Source: Nannochloropsis oceanica (taxonomy: Eukaryota; Sar; Eustigmatophyceae; Eustigmatales; Monodopsidaceae). Taken from it: a stretch of 64,000 bases of DNA. The translations under genes were made by a program, and so were the position numbers. Within the stretch, counting starts at the first letter, position 1, and the number at the start of each line of letters is the position of its first letter. The notes beneath the pieces were generated by a model. It did no database searches, was not told where the DNA came from, and worked only from the letters and a program-made list of their open reading frames with translations. Of the stretch, positions 35,687 to 59,107 are shown in pieces. The stretch is taken from contig CP038130.1 in NCBI GenBank assembly GCA_004519485.1, positions 1,389,574 to 1,453,573 on the forward strand, written 5' to 3'.

Positions 35687-36181
35687 AGATAGGAGGATGT
35701 TGACGTGGTGAACGGTAGCTAGTAATGGAGAGGAGGGAGAGGGGGCCCGCGGGCGAAAGCAAAGGAAGTGACTGTAAGCAATATATACCGCGGTTTCACA
35801 TAGCTTTACTTTCTTCTCATACCACATGATGCAATCTAATCTTTTTCATGAGATTTGTTACATTGCTCTGTTCGCTATTTGGACGCCCTCTCCCCCTCCC
35901 TACTCATGTTACAATTTGTGTCTTAAGCGCCACACTGTCGACAGCGTCGTCGTCCATTGAACATCACAGCCGGCTTTATCCTCTCGCATCTCTCCTTTTG
36001 TTCCTTGCGAGCACTTCATTTCTTTCTGATGATTTCCTTCCTTCTCTGCACCAAAAACAACTTCTTTTGCGACCCTTCCTCAAACCTTACCCGTCTAATT
36101 ATTTTTATCATTTTCTATCTCATCCATGCAATCTCACCTCATCGACACCCTCACCTCACCCGTCATCCTTTGTCTTCCCAC
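35687..36181. other. Convergent intergenic region, IF-3 / ABC transporter
   Basis: This 495-bp gap is AT- and pyrimidine-rich on the plus strand and should contain both 3' UTRs. I see no gene, repeat array or RNA structure in it. Confidence 0.5.
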
Positions 36182-47611
<11,430 letters not shown>

Positions 47612-49287
47612 GCGCTAGGGCAGCGGCACTCGACCGCTTTCAGTGATGAAAAGGCTTAGCTAGAATGTAAGACGGCTGCTTGATTGTGTAGGTTGGCACA
47701 GTTCGGAGTGATGCGCTTCGCCGCTTTGTGGTGGCTTCGACTGGGTCTGCACCTCTGAGCGCCTGTGGTGCCGATGAGAAAGGGGAAAAGGTGAGAATGC
47801 ATCTTCACTCCCGGAATATCAATGCCTTTGGTCCCTTCTCCTCGTACGCTGCTCTTCCCTCGCGGTTGTTTGCAACAAAAGAGCACCGCACCTGGGGCAG
47901 GCTCGATGACATACCACAACAGATGGGTCAACGATGGCAACGACTCGCTCATCTCTTGCAACGGAAAGACAAGGCAAGGAAAAGGGCATGTCGTAGAGTT
48001 TTCTCTACCGCCACCGCTTATAAAACACTACATGTGTATTGTAACGCGAAGCGGGGTGAAAAGGTGGTGCGTCCCGTACAAAAAGAAGAACGTTAAACAC
48101 CAAAAACAATGGGACTTGACTTGCCCTCAGTCACACAACGGCTTAGATTACGCGCAAACGACGCCGCCGCGTGCAAAAGCAAGAACGCTGTTGGGCTCGG
48201 CTCCTCTCGCTCGACGACATTCCCCTCTCCAACCATCCACAGTCTCCGCCGCCAGACGTGTCGATGATCACACACGCGCCCATCAGAATCACCAACTGAA
48301 GACTTAAAATTCTTTACGCTATTTCGGTGCACTTGAGGCATGACAAGTGCAATGCTTTTTTTTTGTGAAGTTGCCGCACTAGCCAATTGTGCATGTACCA
48401 TGTCTTGGGGAAATTGATACTGACCCGGGTAAAGCCACCTAACAAATCGAAATGTTTGATGGGCTGTTTGTATCCATCGACATATCTGGTGTCTGGCGGG
48501 GGAGAAGTCGCAAATCTGAATGGTTAGGGGGGGGACCGCGAATCAGGCTCCATCATGCAGACCAACCTCCTCCCTCTATGTTGAAGGGGTCCCATTTGGG
48601 AATATGTCCCAATTACGAGACATGGTTAGACGGAGGTGAAAAAAATGAATATTGTAAACTCCTATCCCCTTGGATTTGCATCGGTCATAGACGAGGGAAA
48701 GCAGTCAGTCGGTCGGAATGCGCCCTTACACCTGCTGAAGACTTCTGCGCAAAAAAGGCGGTAAATTTAGGAGCACATGTCCATAAAACCATGTTGAGAT
48801 GGACAATGAGCTCCTGTCAATATTCAATCAACCTCCATCCAAATCCCTTGGTACATCATCCTAGCGACCGTCCATGGAAAAGGTACACTTTATGAAAATC
48901 AACGACTACAACATAGAAACCGCACTGAAATAAACATAATCATGACGCATTCACCAAACAGCTTGACGACTGGTCTTTTCTTTTACAGCATTTGTTCTTC
49001 GTTTTTTCCTTTCTTTCTCCTCGCATCCATTTTTACCTCTGGTCCTAGCTCGACTTGACGATACGACAGGACGCAAACATACATGCATCACACTTCAGCA
49101 GCACTAAACATACATTCTCTTGTACAAATTGTAACAGTCATTATGCATGAGTAAATCATTTGCCTCCATCCCTTCACCCTTTAATCCTGCCAAAACGGCG
49201 TGAAAAACTTCTCTTCTTGTAAAGGGTTCCTTTGTCCCATATTTTTTCCTCCTATGCACATACCCTTCAAGGATCAACACGTATAAT
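47612..49287. other. Long intergenic region upstream of the ABC gene, with one orphan ORF
   Basis: This 1.7-kb gap is AT-richer than its surroundings and has no tetranucleotide tracts. It must hold the ABC promoter and the 3' UTR of the hydrolase gene. One plus-strand frame at 48452-48895 (147 codons, from MFDGLFVSIDIS) is long for the local composition but matches no family I know and has no partner exons, so I do not annotate it as a gene. There is no tRNA or repeat. Confidence 0.4.
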
Positions 49288-51037
49288 TCAAGCGGCGCTC
49301 AATCCCTTCCGTTTCTGCCTGCGCTTCTCGGTCATGTCATTGGCTGCTATTCTCACCAGCCCCGACTCCTTGGCTTGGCAGTGCATGGCTTCGATCAACC
49401 TGTCCTGTGCACTCAGCGACAGCAGCATCTGTCCGTGTCCAATACCCTTCCAATACACTAGCCGTCCATTTCCTTTCTTATTCCTCTGGTCCTCCAACTC
49501 CTCTCTTTCTTGCTTCTCTTTCTGTTTCACTTCCCACATGCCGTAGTGCCGCTGGACGTAGGCCCGGATGGCGGTCGAGGGGACAATGTCGTCCTCGGAG
49601 GAGAGGGCCACGACCAAGGGGCAGGTCACATCCTGCAGCCACGTCACGTTCTGGTACCACCAGAAGTGCCGCCTCAAGGCATGAGAGACTGTGATCTCGC
49701 TGGAGGGGTCTAGCAGATCTTTCAGAGTGCGGTGGAAGAGATTGGAGGGAGGAGACCTGTACAGGAAGTTAACTGCCACGTCGGGCAGGCAAAGGAGGAG
49801 GCAGACCGGGTCGATCAGCACCAGCTGCTGGACCTGGGATGGAAATGCTGCTACGGCCCATCCGGCAACGATGGAGCCGAAGGAGTGCCCGGCCACGGCA
49901 CAATGAGCTATGGAATGTAGGGAAAGGATCTCGGCCAGCGACTCCACTGTCTCGGCCCGGTCGGGCGCTTCGAAGGAGAGCTGGGTGATAATGTGCGGCA
50001 CCTCCAGCAGGATAATCTCCCGACCCTTGCCAAGACGAGAAAGAAATGGAATATAGAACCAGATACCTTTTGAGGGAGTGGTAGAATTGGAGGAAGAGGG
50101 AGGTGGGGGAGAGAGGGAAAGGTGAAGGAGAAGGGATAGGCAAAGGATCGACAATCCACCAAAAATCCTTTAGGTTCCTTTCTGACTGAATCCAAAGAGA
50201 GGGGGGGATTAAAAAATGATGCAACGTGCGAGAGTAAGTGTAAAATGACTTTATGCTCTACGCACACGTACGCATTATTCCCTCAAACCCCCAAACCCAC
50301 ACACTCACCATCCACCCACCCCCAGTCCCCATCGTAACCAACCTACCTGGACTAATGCCATGAAAAAAGATTAGAGGCGGTTGCTTGACCGAGCCTTCTT
50401 GCTGCTGACAGGGCCGATGCCAATAGACGAGGTTGTGGGTGGGGGTCAGATATCGCCGGTGACCCATGAGGCGGAGAAAGCCGTGCCCCATCATCTGAGC
50501 CACCTTGACAGCAACGTAGAACATGAGTAGGCGGTGGGAGAAGTGGAGGGCCTCTCGGGTGAAAGCCACGTGCTCAATGTCCGGATTATACCCGCGAGGG
50601 AAGGGCTTGCCCTGCAGCCCCTCCATCAGCTTCACCGTCGCCTCCAAAGCGAGGGCGTCTTCAGCCTCGGGCAGGTCTCCTGGCGTGTCCACATTCCAGA
50701 TGGCCCAGCACAAGAAAGCCTTCACGTTCTCCCGCCAGATCTCCGCATGCGCCGCCCCCTTGAACCAACCCGACCAGAATGTTTCTGGGCTGTAGGCACC
50801 TTGTAGCCGATGCAAAGTGTCAGTCAGCCTGGCCAGGCACTCGCGCGGGGGTTGCTGGGAAGGGTGGGAGGGCGCGGTGCGCAGCCGCTCGATCCGGGGG
50901 TGGATGAGGCGGCAGATGACGAAGTAAAAGAGGATCTCCAGACTGGACCACGCAATGACGACTAGCCAGGTCGTGTCTAGCATCAGAATAAAGGAGAAAA
51001 GGGAGGAGGGGGCCGCCTGGAAAGAGCGGCATTCCAT
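49288..51037 (-). CDS. Membrane-anchored alpha/beta hydrolase
   Basis: Two exons (51037-50347 and 50066-49288) give 489 residues; the join is inside FFHGISPG. N-terminal hydrophobic stretches (FSFILMLDTTWLVVIAWS and ILFYFVICRLI, about 14-50) suggest one or two membrane helices. The catalytic domain follows LVYWHRP. It has the oxyanion-hole strand LIFFHGISPG (about 222-231), nucleophile elbow GHSFGS (Ser near residue 310), likely acid in SSEDDIVP and His in GIGHGQM. The order matches a serine hydrolase with a cap between strand 6 and the acid residue. The stretch between anchor and hydrolase (about 60-200) is helical and Trp-rich (AIWNVDTPGD). Substrate is unknown; lipid or ester hydrolysis at a membrane is likely from the anchor. 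The last residues are Arg/Lys-rich (EKRRQKRKG). Confidence 0.85.
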
Positions 51038-52354
51038 GGCTGTTGGTGGGGTGTTGTAGCGTGGAGGAGGAGAGAAAAGGGTGAAAAAGATGGGAGGTAA
51101 GTATGGTCATCGGGAAAAGACCAGGTAACCAAATGTGCAAAAGGATCGACCCAAAGGGAAACAGGAGGTAGGGGTCAATCCCCCCTCGGCAGCAGCACAC
51201 AAGGCCGGGGGGGTACCGGAGTGGGAATCGAGGGGAGGAGGACAGTGGGTATGTAGGTGAATTCGTCTTTTCGAGCTGTACCTGGAAAAGGGGGGCGAGT
51301 ACTTGTATTGATTGGGTTGGAAATAGGCGCACAGAGTGTATGGCCGGGTAGACGCAGAGCATTACGTTCTGGAAAAAGAATATAATGAGCCAAGACGACA
51401 ACGACACTCCGCTAAGCGACCAGAAGAAGTCGTCCCCGACTCCGTCTGTGGAGTCACGAGTGCAGAATCGTGAAAGGGGATGCACATGACTGCTTTGAGC
51501 GAATGGAGTCAAGTATTCATTGGCCAGTGGGTGCGCTTGATTGGACACGACGGGTCGGCAGTCACCCGGCAGAGAATAACAATGTGTGTGAGAGAGTACC
51601 TTCGACTGCAGGGGTAAAGGTTCTGTCGCCCTTATGTAAATGCCGGGGTACAAGGTGTATGTGCAAAAGTGACACGTCGAAGAAAGAGGTTTTGGGAGAG
51701 CATACGTCGTGTCGCAGAACCCGTGCCTTCCTCTGAGGATTCCACTGAGGGGAAGCTCGATGCCGAGGGGTGGCAGGCGATAGAGTAGTTTTCGTCGTGT
51801 TGTATTTGCCCTCTTAAAGAAGTTGTCATGGTGTAGCGAGAACCAGAAAGTTGGGGCTGAGTGCTAGGGTCGACGGCGTAAGAGAGCCCGTGCGGTAGCA
51901 AAGGATCGACCTGCTTATTTTTGAAAAGCTGTTAATCTGCATTTAAAAAAATGACCTTCCGTCTTTTCGCTGATCGGTGACTGCATCCCCCCAAAAAGGC
52001 AGAGAGGCATCCCCAGGGCAAGATCCTTCTGGATATCATAATTATATTGTTCTTTATAGAAAAACACTTGTTGTGTTGGCGGTTGATTTCAATCTCGTCT
52101 TTTGTGGTCTATCCTCTGCAGCTACTGCATGCACAGGCAGTGTCCAAGCAAGGAAGTAACAAGGCCCAAGCCACAATCCTTCCTCACCCTCACTGAGTAT
52201 CACCCCACACATCATCCTACACATGTGTTTTCGCATCTTGCTGTGTTTGTGGCATGCCCTTGCTCTATCCTGTATGGCACAAGACGCGTACACAAGCCAC
52301 CAACCCCGCTTCCCCACACCAACCAACAGCCCCACACGAAACAGTCCCAAAATC
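51038..52354. promoter_or_regulatory. Divergent intergenic region, hydrolase / PEBP gene
   Basis: This 1.3-kb gap lies between two divergent start codons and should hold both promoters and UTRs. Several overlapping open frames (50820-51653 on the minus strand, for instance) have no family features. A 34-codon plus frame at about 51380-51490 is rich in Ser/Asp but too short to trust. There are no repeats. Confidence 0.35.
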
Positions 52355-53431
52355 ATGAAGTTCCTCGTCACCTCTGCCCTGGCATATCTTGCTCTTGGTT
52401 AGTACTCTTCTTTCTTCTTTTTGTTGCCTGTCCATCCTTTACCTCCTTCCATTTTCCCAAGCTTCACCTCAACCCAGCCATTATCATGGTCGTGTCCTTT
52501 TCTTCAACACTTCCTTCCCCTTCTCATTCCCTGTTCACCAAAATCTCGATACATGGCCCTTTCTTTTTTCTTCAGCACCCTTTGCCCTGGCTGTCCCTGT
52601 CACCACGGTGGCTGCCGAGGCCCTGACGTCGCTCAAGACCGCACAGATTATTCCGGACGTGATCAGCAGCTTTGTGCCCACGGCTACGCTGACAGTGGAC
52701 TACGGCAGAATGACCCCTGTTAAAATGGGAGAGGAGATGCTGCCCTCAGAGGTCGCTAAAGAGCCCGTGGTCACTTTCACCGGCACGGATCCCAAGAAGG
52801 TGTGAAGAAGTAGGGAAGAATGGCTGGGTGGGCAGGCGGGAAGGGTGAGAGGTTGAGATAAGAGATGACAGATTGGCCATTGTAGAAAGAATAAGAGGGG
52901 TTTCCACAAGACTCATTTATAGACGAGAGCGACAGAAATATTCACTCCCCATGCTTTCTCACACTCACACTCCTCTGTTTTCCCCGCACTCGCCACATAC
53001 CCACGTCACATCGTATGCTTGTCTTACACTCCTGCATTCCTTCCCTTCCCGCTCCCGCCCCTTATATCCCCTTTCCCTCCATCTCTCTACAGATGTACAC
53101 CCTGGTCATGACGGACCCTGGCGTTCTCGACATTAAGACTCTGCGTGTCGAGCAGCAGAGTGCGTGGCAGTGGCTGCACTGGATCGTGGTGAACGTGCCG
53201 GGCGACATGGCAGTCCCCGCGGCTGGCAAGGTCGTCCAGCCCTACGGCCCGCCTGCACCGCCGGCTGGCAACCACCGCTATACCTTCCTCCTGTTTGAGC
53301 AAAAGGCTGAGATCAACCCCGCAACCCCTAAGGAGCGCGGCTCCTTCGACACTCGCGCTTTTGCCGCCGCCAACAGCCTTACCCCCGTGGGTGGCTTCTA
53401 CTTCCTGGCCCAGCCCGAGGCGGCTCAGTAA
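52355..53431 (+). CDS. Secreted PEBP-family protein
   Basis: Three exons (52355-52397, 52576-52799, 53093-53431) keep phase and give 201 residues. PEBP/RKIP proteins bind anionic ligands such as phospholipid head groups in a small pocket. Residues 1-20 (MKFLVTSALAYLALAPFALA) are a clean signal peptide, with cleavage likely after ALA, so the mature protein enters the secretory path or is exported. Family motifs are TLTVDYG, YTLVMTDPGV, WLHWIVVNVPG (the pocket His), YGPPAPPAGNHRYTFLLFEQ and the C-terminal FDTRAFAA plus VGGFYFLAQ. The usual DPDAP is DPGVL, a change near the pocket that may alter binding. The signal peptide spans intron 1. The last exon has strongly biased C-ending codons, which may mean high expression. 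Identity is secure; ligand is unknown. Confidence 0.93.
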
Positions 53432-55376
53432 AGCGTGGATGCAGAGTTTGAAGGGAGAAAAGAAGCAAGGAGTATACATTCCTGGATTCTTTTAATGAGG
53501 ATATGGCTGGGAATTGCCGAAGAGAGACGGAATTGCCCATGCCTCCCAGACGTACGGAGCCGATTGCCAAAAGGGTGCGGCGTGTTTGCTTGTCGAGGTT
53601 GAGCCCTGTCCAGTTATTAAGTTGTACATTTATATGATGATCAAGAGGGAAAATCTGCGCAAACGTGTACAAGAAGCAGTCGAGTGTCATGACAGATTGA
53701 GTGTCTTCGCTCTTGCTACAGATCGGGGAGTCAGGATGTGTATTTTTGGTACTTTGCTATTTGTGTTCTCCTCTCATCATGTATTCAATTTGTTGGCAGT
53801 TTCTTTGAATCTCCCTCGTCCATTGACCACCCGACGTTATATCCGCCTCTCTTCGGCTTACTACATGCTCTCTTTTTAAGTTATTTTTTATTTTTATTTT
53901 TGCTCTCATTTGTTGGTTTTTTTAAGAGAATTTTATTCTTTCTCGGACATATCTCGCTGAGTGTGCATTATCCGAGGACTACTAAAATGACGAATAGAAC
54001 AGATCTGCAGCATCATCACTTTTACCTGGCTAAATTTCAATCTTCCGCATTTTTATTCATGCTCTCAATAAGTGTCGACTTTTTATTCTCTAGTCCTCCC
54101 CTCTTCTCCTGCTTCTCCTCCTCCATCACCTCCTTTATTTCTCCTCCTGACGCGATATCGCGGTCCACAATTACTTAGCAAGAAAGTGACATCAGAGAAC
54201 TTGCTTCCGCGCCCGATAAGAAGTGATGTGCGGGGATCGGTGAGTCATAGCTTGAAGCCATTTTGTAGGGCGAGATCCGACTCCCCACCGTCATCCTGGC
54301 TGCGCAACCCATTACATGGGTCCTCACAATAAACCATATGGGGCTATGTATGAACCATTTTATGGGGGCAGGTACCAAACCGACTACCAAAGAACAAAAT
54401 ATATATGCTGTAGCAATAAAATACCAACCAAACAAACCACCAATCGACAAGGTTTCCAAAAAAACAGAACAATCAAATGCACAAACAGACAATCGACCGA
54501 TAACCAACATCGATCTGCCCACGGGGCACGCGGTCATTGGACAGCACACGATTCAACGCCCAGCAACGACAACAACATGGGGAAGTGGACGGCTCGAATC
54601 GCTCAAAACGCCAATCAGGACCAAACCCGGAGAAGTACCACAATATCATGGACGTCGTGTCGTCCACTACCTTCCGTCCTTCGACGGGGAGGCCAGGGCA
54701 TCGACTTCACTGCACCACGTCCGAAAAAACAAATCTTCACCGACGACGAAACTCGAGGGGACCAGCCGCCCCGCGGCCTCAATATCAGCAGTCGCGCCAT
54801 GGCGATGAGCGTTGAAGTGTCGTCGTAGCAGTCCACGGCAGTCCACGCCCTCAAGATTCCCTTCTTCTTGCTCAGTGTGATCTCCTCCTCTTAGTAAGGC
54901 GCGTGTGTGCAAAGGAATTGGGGGTGGTATTTTTCCTGAAATGTGGTGCTTTTGTTTTCTTTAAGCTTCTCTGGCTGCAGCACAGGCAGCGGAGAGGGTA
55001 ATGACAACTCCCGTGAACACTGACACTTGTACTGCGGGTTTCGACCTTCGGAAAGTGTTGCTCCTGAGCCTTGCTTCTTGCCCTTGGTCAATTTCTTACG
55101 TCCCATTCCCTTTTCGTCTCTGTCTCCAACACGCTCACACACATGTACGACTCATCGGTCCGCTCACATCGTCCTTAACAGCCACGGCTAGCGATGCGAC
55201 CGACAAGGTGAGTGTGTTGGAGGAGATACAGTCCACACGCAACACGATAATGAGGTACTCGCAGAGGGGATCGATCGCGTCGTACCGCGCAGCATGCATG
55301 TGCCATGTACTTACTCACACTCCGTACTCTGTACTGAAGATTCCATTTCTAGGCAGACCTTCTACACACAACAAGG
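53432..55376. other. Long intergenic region with an A/C-rich stretch
   Basis: This 1.9-kb gap lies between the PEBP stop and the Gln-rich gene. The left part (53740-54160) is T-rich. The part from 54310 to 54830 is unusually A/C-rich on the plus strand (ACCAAC-like words) and carries overlapping open frames of 156-170 codons with no family features. From about 54990 to 55376 there are candidate short 5' UTR exons, for example a donor after GACAAG near 55208 and an acceptor TAGGCAG near 55355. I annotate no gene. Confidence 0.4.
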
Positions 55377-58300
55377 ATGGATAATATTCTCCCGCAGGAC
55401 GACTCGGACCCTAGCACCGGTGGCGACGGCAACCACCATCATGTGAACTCCCTCCACCAACAGCACACTCACCACCTCAGCCACCATCACCTTGTACTGA
55501 CGCACCATTCCCAACTTCTGGGCGATGAGGGTGCGGAGGATGGCCTGGACATTAACTGCATGGTGGTGATGGACTCCGAGGAGGGGGGGAAAGGCAGCGG
55601 GGGGGATGAAGAGGGAGAAGGAGGGGTGGATGCCAGCGTACATCACATCCACCACCACCTTCATCACGATGCAGGGACCGAGGACGAGGACCTGGTTTTG
55701 TTGCTGGCGCGGGAGGACCAGCAGCAAACCGAGGAAAGAATCTTAATCCCCTCGGCGGCGGATGCCTGGCTGCAGCCGATGCAGCAGGACTCAAGGCCTT
55801 CCTATATCCTTCCTTCCGCGCCGCCACTGGAGCCGTCGGGGCCGCCATTGTACTACCAGTCTTTAGGGTTGCCACACTGCACTGCAGGTCCTCTTCAGCA
55901 CCAGCAGAGTCCTCTTCAGCACCAGTACCAGCAGTTTGTGACCCTTCCCCTTCTTCACGTGTTAGATAATCGAAATGTGTCATCAACACTACCACCACCA
56001 TCGGCCGCACGAACAGCAATAGGGACAGTATCAAGAGCGCCTTCTTTGAGTTCGCCATCACAGCAGCAGCAACAACAACAACAGCTGCAACAGATGGAGC
56101 GCCGACGGCAGCGGGATGATGAGGAAATGACGGGGTCGCCTCAGTTTGGGGCCAACGAAGCACTAGTGGCTGCGCAGCAGCAGCAGCAGCAGCAGCAGAG
56201 GAAAAAGAAGATGAGAAAGAGGAAGATGGGAGGGCAGAAAGAGCCTGTGTTTGTGCGTATGCGTGAGGCAGCACCAGCACATATTACAGGAGGGAAGAGG
56301 AATGTCGTGGGAGAGGAGCAGGACGGAGTGGCTGCTGTCCTTGGTGGCCAGGCCCTCTCCTCACTGGCAAGACGAACGCACGCCGAGGAGGAGGAAGAGT
56401 ACGAATACTTCCCGTCGCAGCAGCAGCAGCAGCAACAACAACAGCAACAACAGCAGCAGCAACAGGAGGAGGAGGAATCTCAACAACAGCAGCGAGAAGC
56501 TATGCCCTCCTCTTCTTCTATCCCTGTTTCGACAGCCTCATTGGTAGGCATGACAAGCACGAGCCCTACCACCAACAAGAAGCGCGAGCGTAGCGGTAGC
56601 GGGGTCAGAATAGGAGAAGGGACAGTAGAAGGGAAAGGAGAAGAAGGAAGGGGAGGATATGGAGGAGGAAAAGAATATGGAGAAGGAGAAGAAGGTGGAG
56701 GAGGCAATGGCGGCGAGGGTAAGAATTTGGTAAGGCTCACGCCGGCACCATCGTTCTCAAGTAAGGTCCAGGCGGTAGTGCAGGTGGGCGAGAGAGGAGA
56801 AGAGGAGAGCGGGAAAGCCGATGCACTCATTGTGCAACCACTTGGAACTGCTTCAAGCCCGCCGCTCGTGTCGGAGTCAAGCGAGGAGAGAGGACAGGGA
56901 GCCGAAGCGGAGAGGAAGAGCGAGGAGGAAGGGGAGGAAGAGGGCAGTGAGGAAATATCACGCACTGTCAGCATGGTCATAAAATCGTGCAGTAGGGATA
57001 CTAGTACACCCGAGGGCTTTCGCTCTCTCGACTCCAGCGACTCCTTCTCCTCCTCCTCTCCCCCTCCCCCCATCCCCCCCCACCCGGTAGACCAAAAGCA
57101 CGAGCCACTGCCACTCTCCCGGAAGGCCTTCGCGCGCCGACGGCAGCTGACTGCGCCTAATTTCTTCCCCTGGCAGGAACAGTCGGACAAGAGCTTCTAC
57201 AAGGACGCAGTCTACGTCTTCTACAAAAAAGTCTTGCCCTTTGCCGACCGGCTGCGGAGGACAGGCCGCACCAAGGCCGAGTGGCTGAGGCTGTTGAAGG
57301 AGGCAAACCCGGGCATGCCTGGGATGGGAATGGAAGAGCAGTACTTGCTGTTGGTGGCCATGTGGGATTATTACAGGGATAAGTTTTTCGTGCCCTTGTC
57401 TGTGCCCTGGGGAGGGAGGAAGGAGAAGGAAGGAAAGAAAGAGGAAAGAAAGACGATGGGGGAGATAGAAGAGTCAAAGGTTAAAAAGTGGTCCAAGGCG
57501 GCGGAAGCGAAGCACGAGGCAATGCTAACAGGGGCAGACTGCATAAGCTCTTTCGGTCCAGGCGCCGATGCCGCGTGTGGGGTCCCAGGAGAAGCAGCAG
57601 CAGAGGCCGAAAAGGCCTTAGCAGTGCCTTCGTCTGTGCCTTACACGTGTCCTACCAATGCTGCGGACGTTCTTAACACGACCAGAGAGGGCAAGGGAGA
57701 GTTACAGAAGGAGAAGCAGGGAGACGAGAAAGAATCTACGGAGACAGGAGACGATAAGAAGGAGGAGAAGGAGGAGGAAGAGCAGCAGCAGCTGCAGGGG
57801 GGGAAGAAGGAGGAGGCAGCCTCGCATGAGCAGTGTCTGTATGCGCTGAAGATCTGCTCGTCGAAGAATAACGAGAACTTGACCCTTCGCATCTTTCGAG
57901 AGGCTACTTGGACCAATGGCATGCTCCAGCTCTTCCTCCACCTCTGCTACGGCTACCTGGAGGAGGAGGTTGAGATGGAGGGAGGGCAGCTGGCGATGAC
58001 TCGAGAGGAGTACATTGTGCGGCCGCGGGCAGAAGAGGTGTATGAGGCGAGGGAGGAACACTTCTTGAGAAAGTTCATGAAAGGCTGTCTGAAGGAAGGG
58101 GTATTTGGGGGGGAAGGGAAGGGGGGAAGGGAAGGGGAAGGGATAGTGGTCTGGGAGGAGGGCGGTGCGACCGCGGGGGAGAGGCAGGCAGGGAGAGAGG
58201 AGGAGACGAGGAAGCAATGTGACGCGTTGGTGGCCCGAGGGGTATTGCTTAAAAATCTGGTGGAGATTCCGATGCAGGTGTTAAAAGAGAAAGAGGGGGG

Positions 58301-59072
58301 GCAGCAGGGAGGTGGTGGGGCTGGGCGGGGAGGAAGAGAAGACGAACCGCCAACCACGCCGAATCTCTTGCTGGAGGATCTTCCTAACACGCACAAGCAG
58401 TTCCCTTCGAGACAGAAGCAGCAGGTAGAGGAGAGGGGGAATGCAACTGCCACAGCAGCAGCAGCGACAGGAATCACGGACATGTCGCTCTCCCATCTGG
58501 CTCCCCAGTGCGTTTCCCACTGTCATTCCTCGTCCTCCAACCTCTCTTCCTCCTCCACCACTACCATCCGCCGAGCTGTCTACACCCTCCACCTCCCCAC
58601 GGCCAGCAAAGACATCGAGTACTGGGATTTTACCCACCCTTGTGTCGCCCTCCTCCTTCAGCACATCGACCGCCTTGGCCCTTCCTCTCCCCCTCCCTGC
58701 CCTAACATGCATGAAAACTTTGGGACTAACTCTCTTTCCTTCACTCCCTCTTCCCCCTCCTCTCCCTCCCCTCCCTCCGCTCCCTCTTCTCCCTCCTCCT
58801 CGCGCCTGCTTGCCTCCGTCTTGTCCCTGTACAAGGCCCTTGTGACAGAGAAGCACGCGAAGGACGCAGACGTGAAAGCCGAGCACCTGCGTATGGGCAG
58901 CTTCGACCTGCTCTTCCCTCACCGCCCCGATTTTCTCTGTGCCCGCGCCCAGGCCATCGCTGCCTCTCCCTCCGCCCTGCAGACTCGAAACCGTCTCATC
59001 CCTTCTGACGGTTCAAAGCTGATAGGAGGAGGACAGCAGTATCAGCACCACCACCACCAGCAGCAGCAACAA

Positions 59073-59107
<35 letters not shown>

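Noticed and set aside
51385-51490. 34-codon plus frame beginning MSQDDNDTPLSD
   Set aside because: It is too short, has no family similarity and sits in a divergent promoter region.
54316-54828. Overlapping frames of 156 and 170 codons
   Set aside because: Two frames are open at once because the block is A/C-rich and stop-poor. Neither shows a family motif, start context or splice partners.
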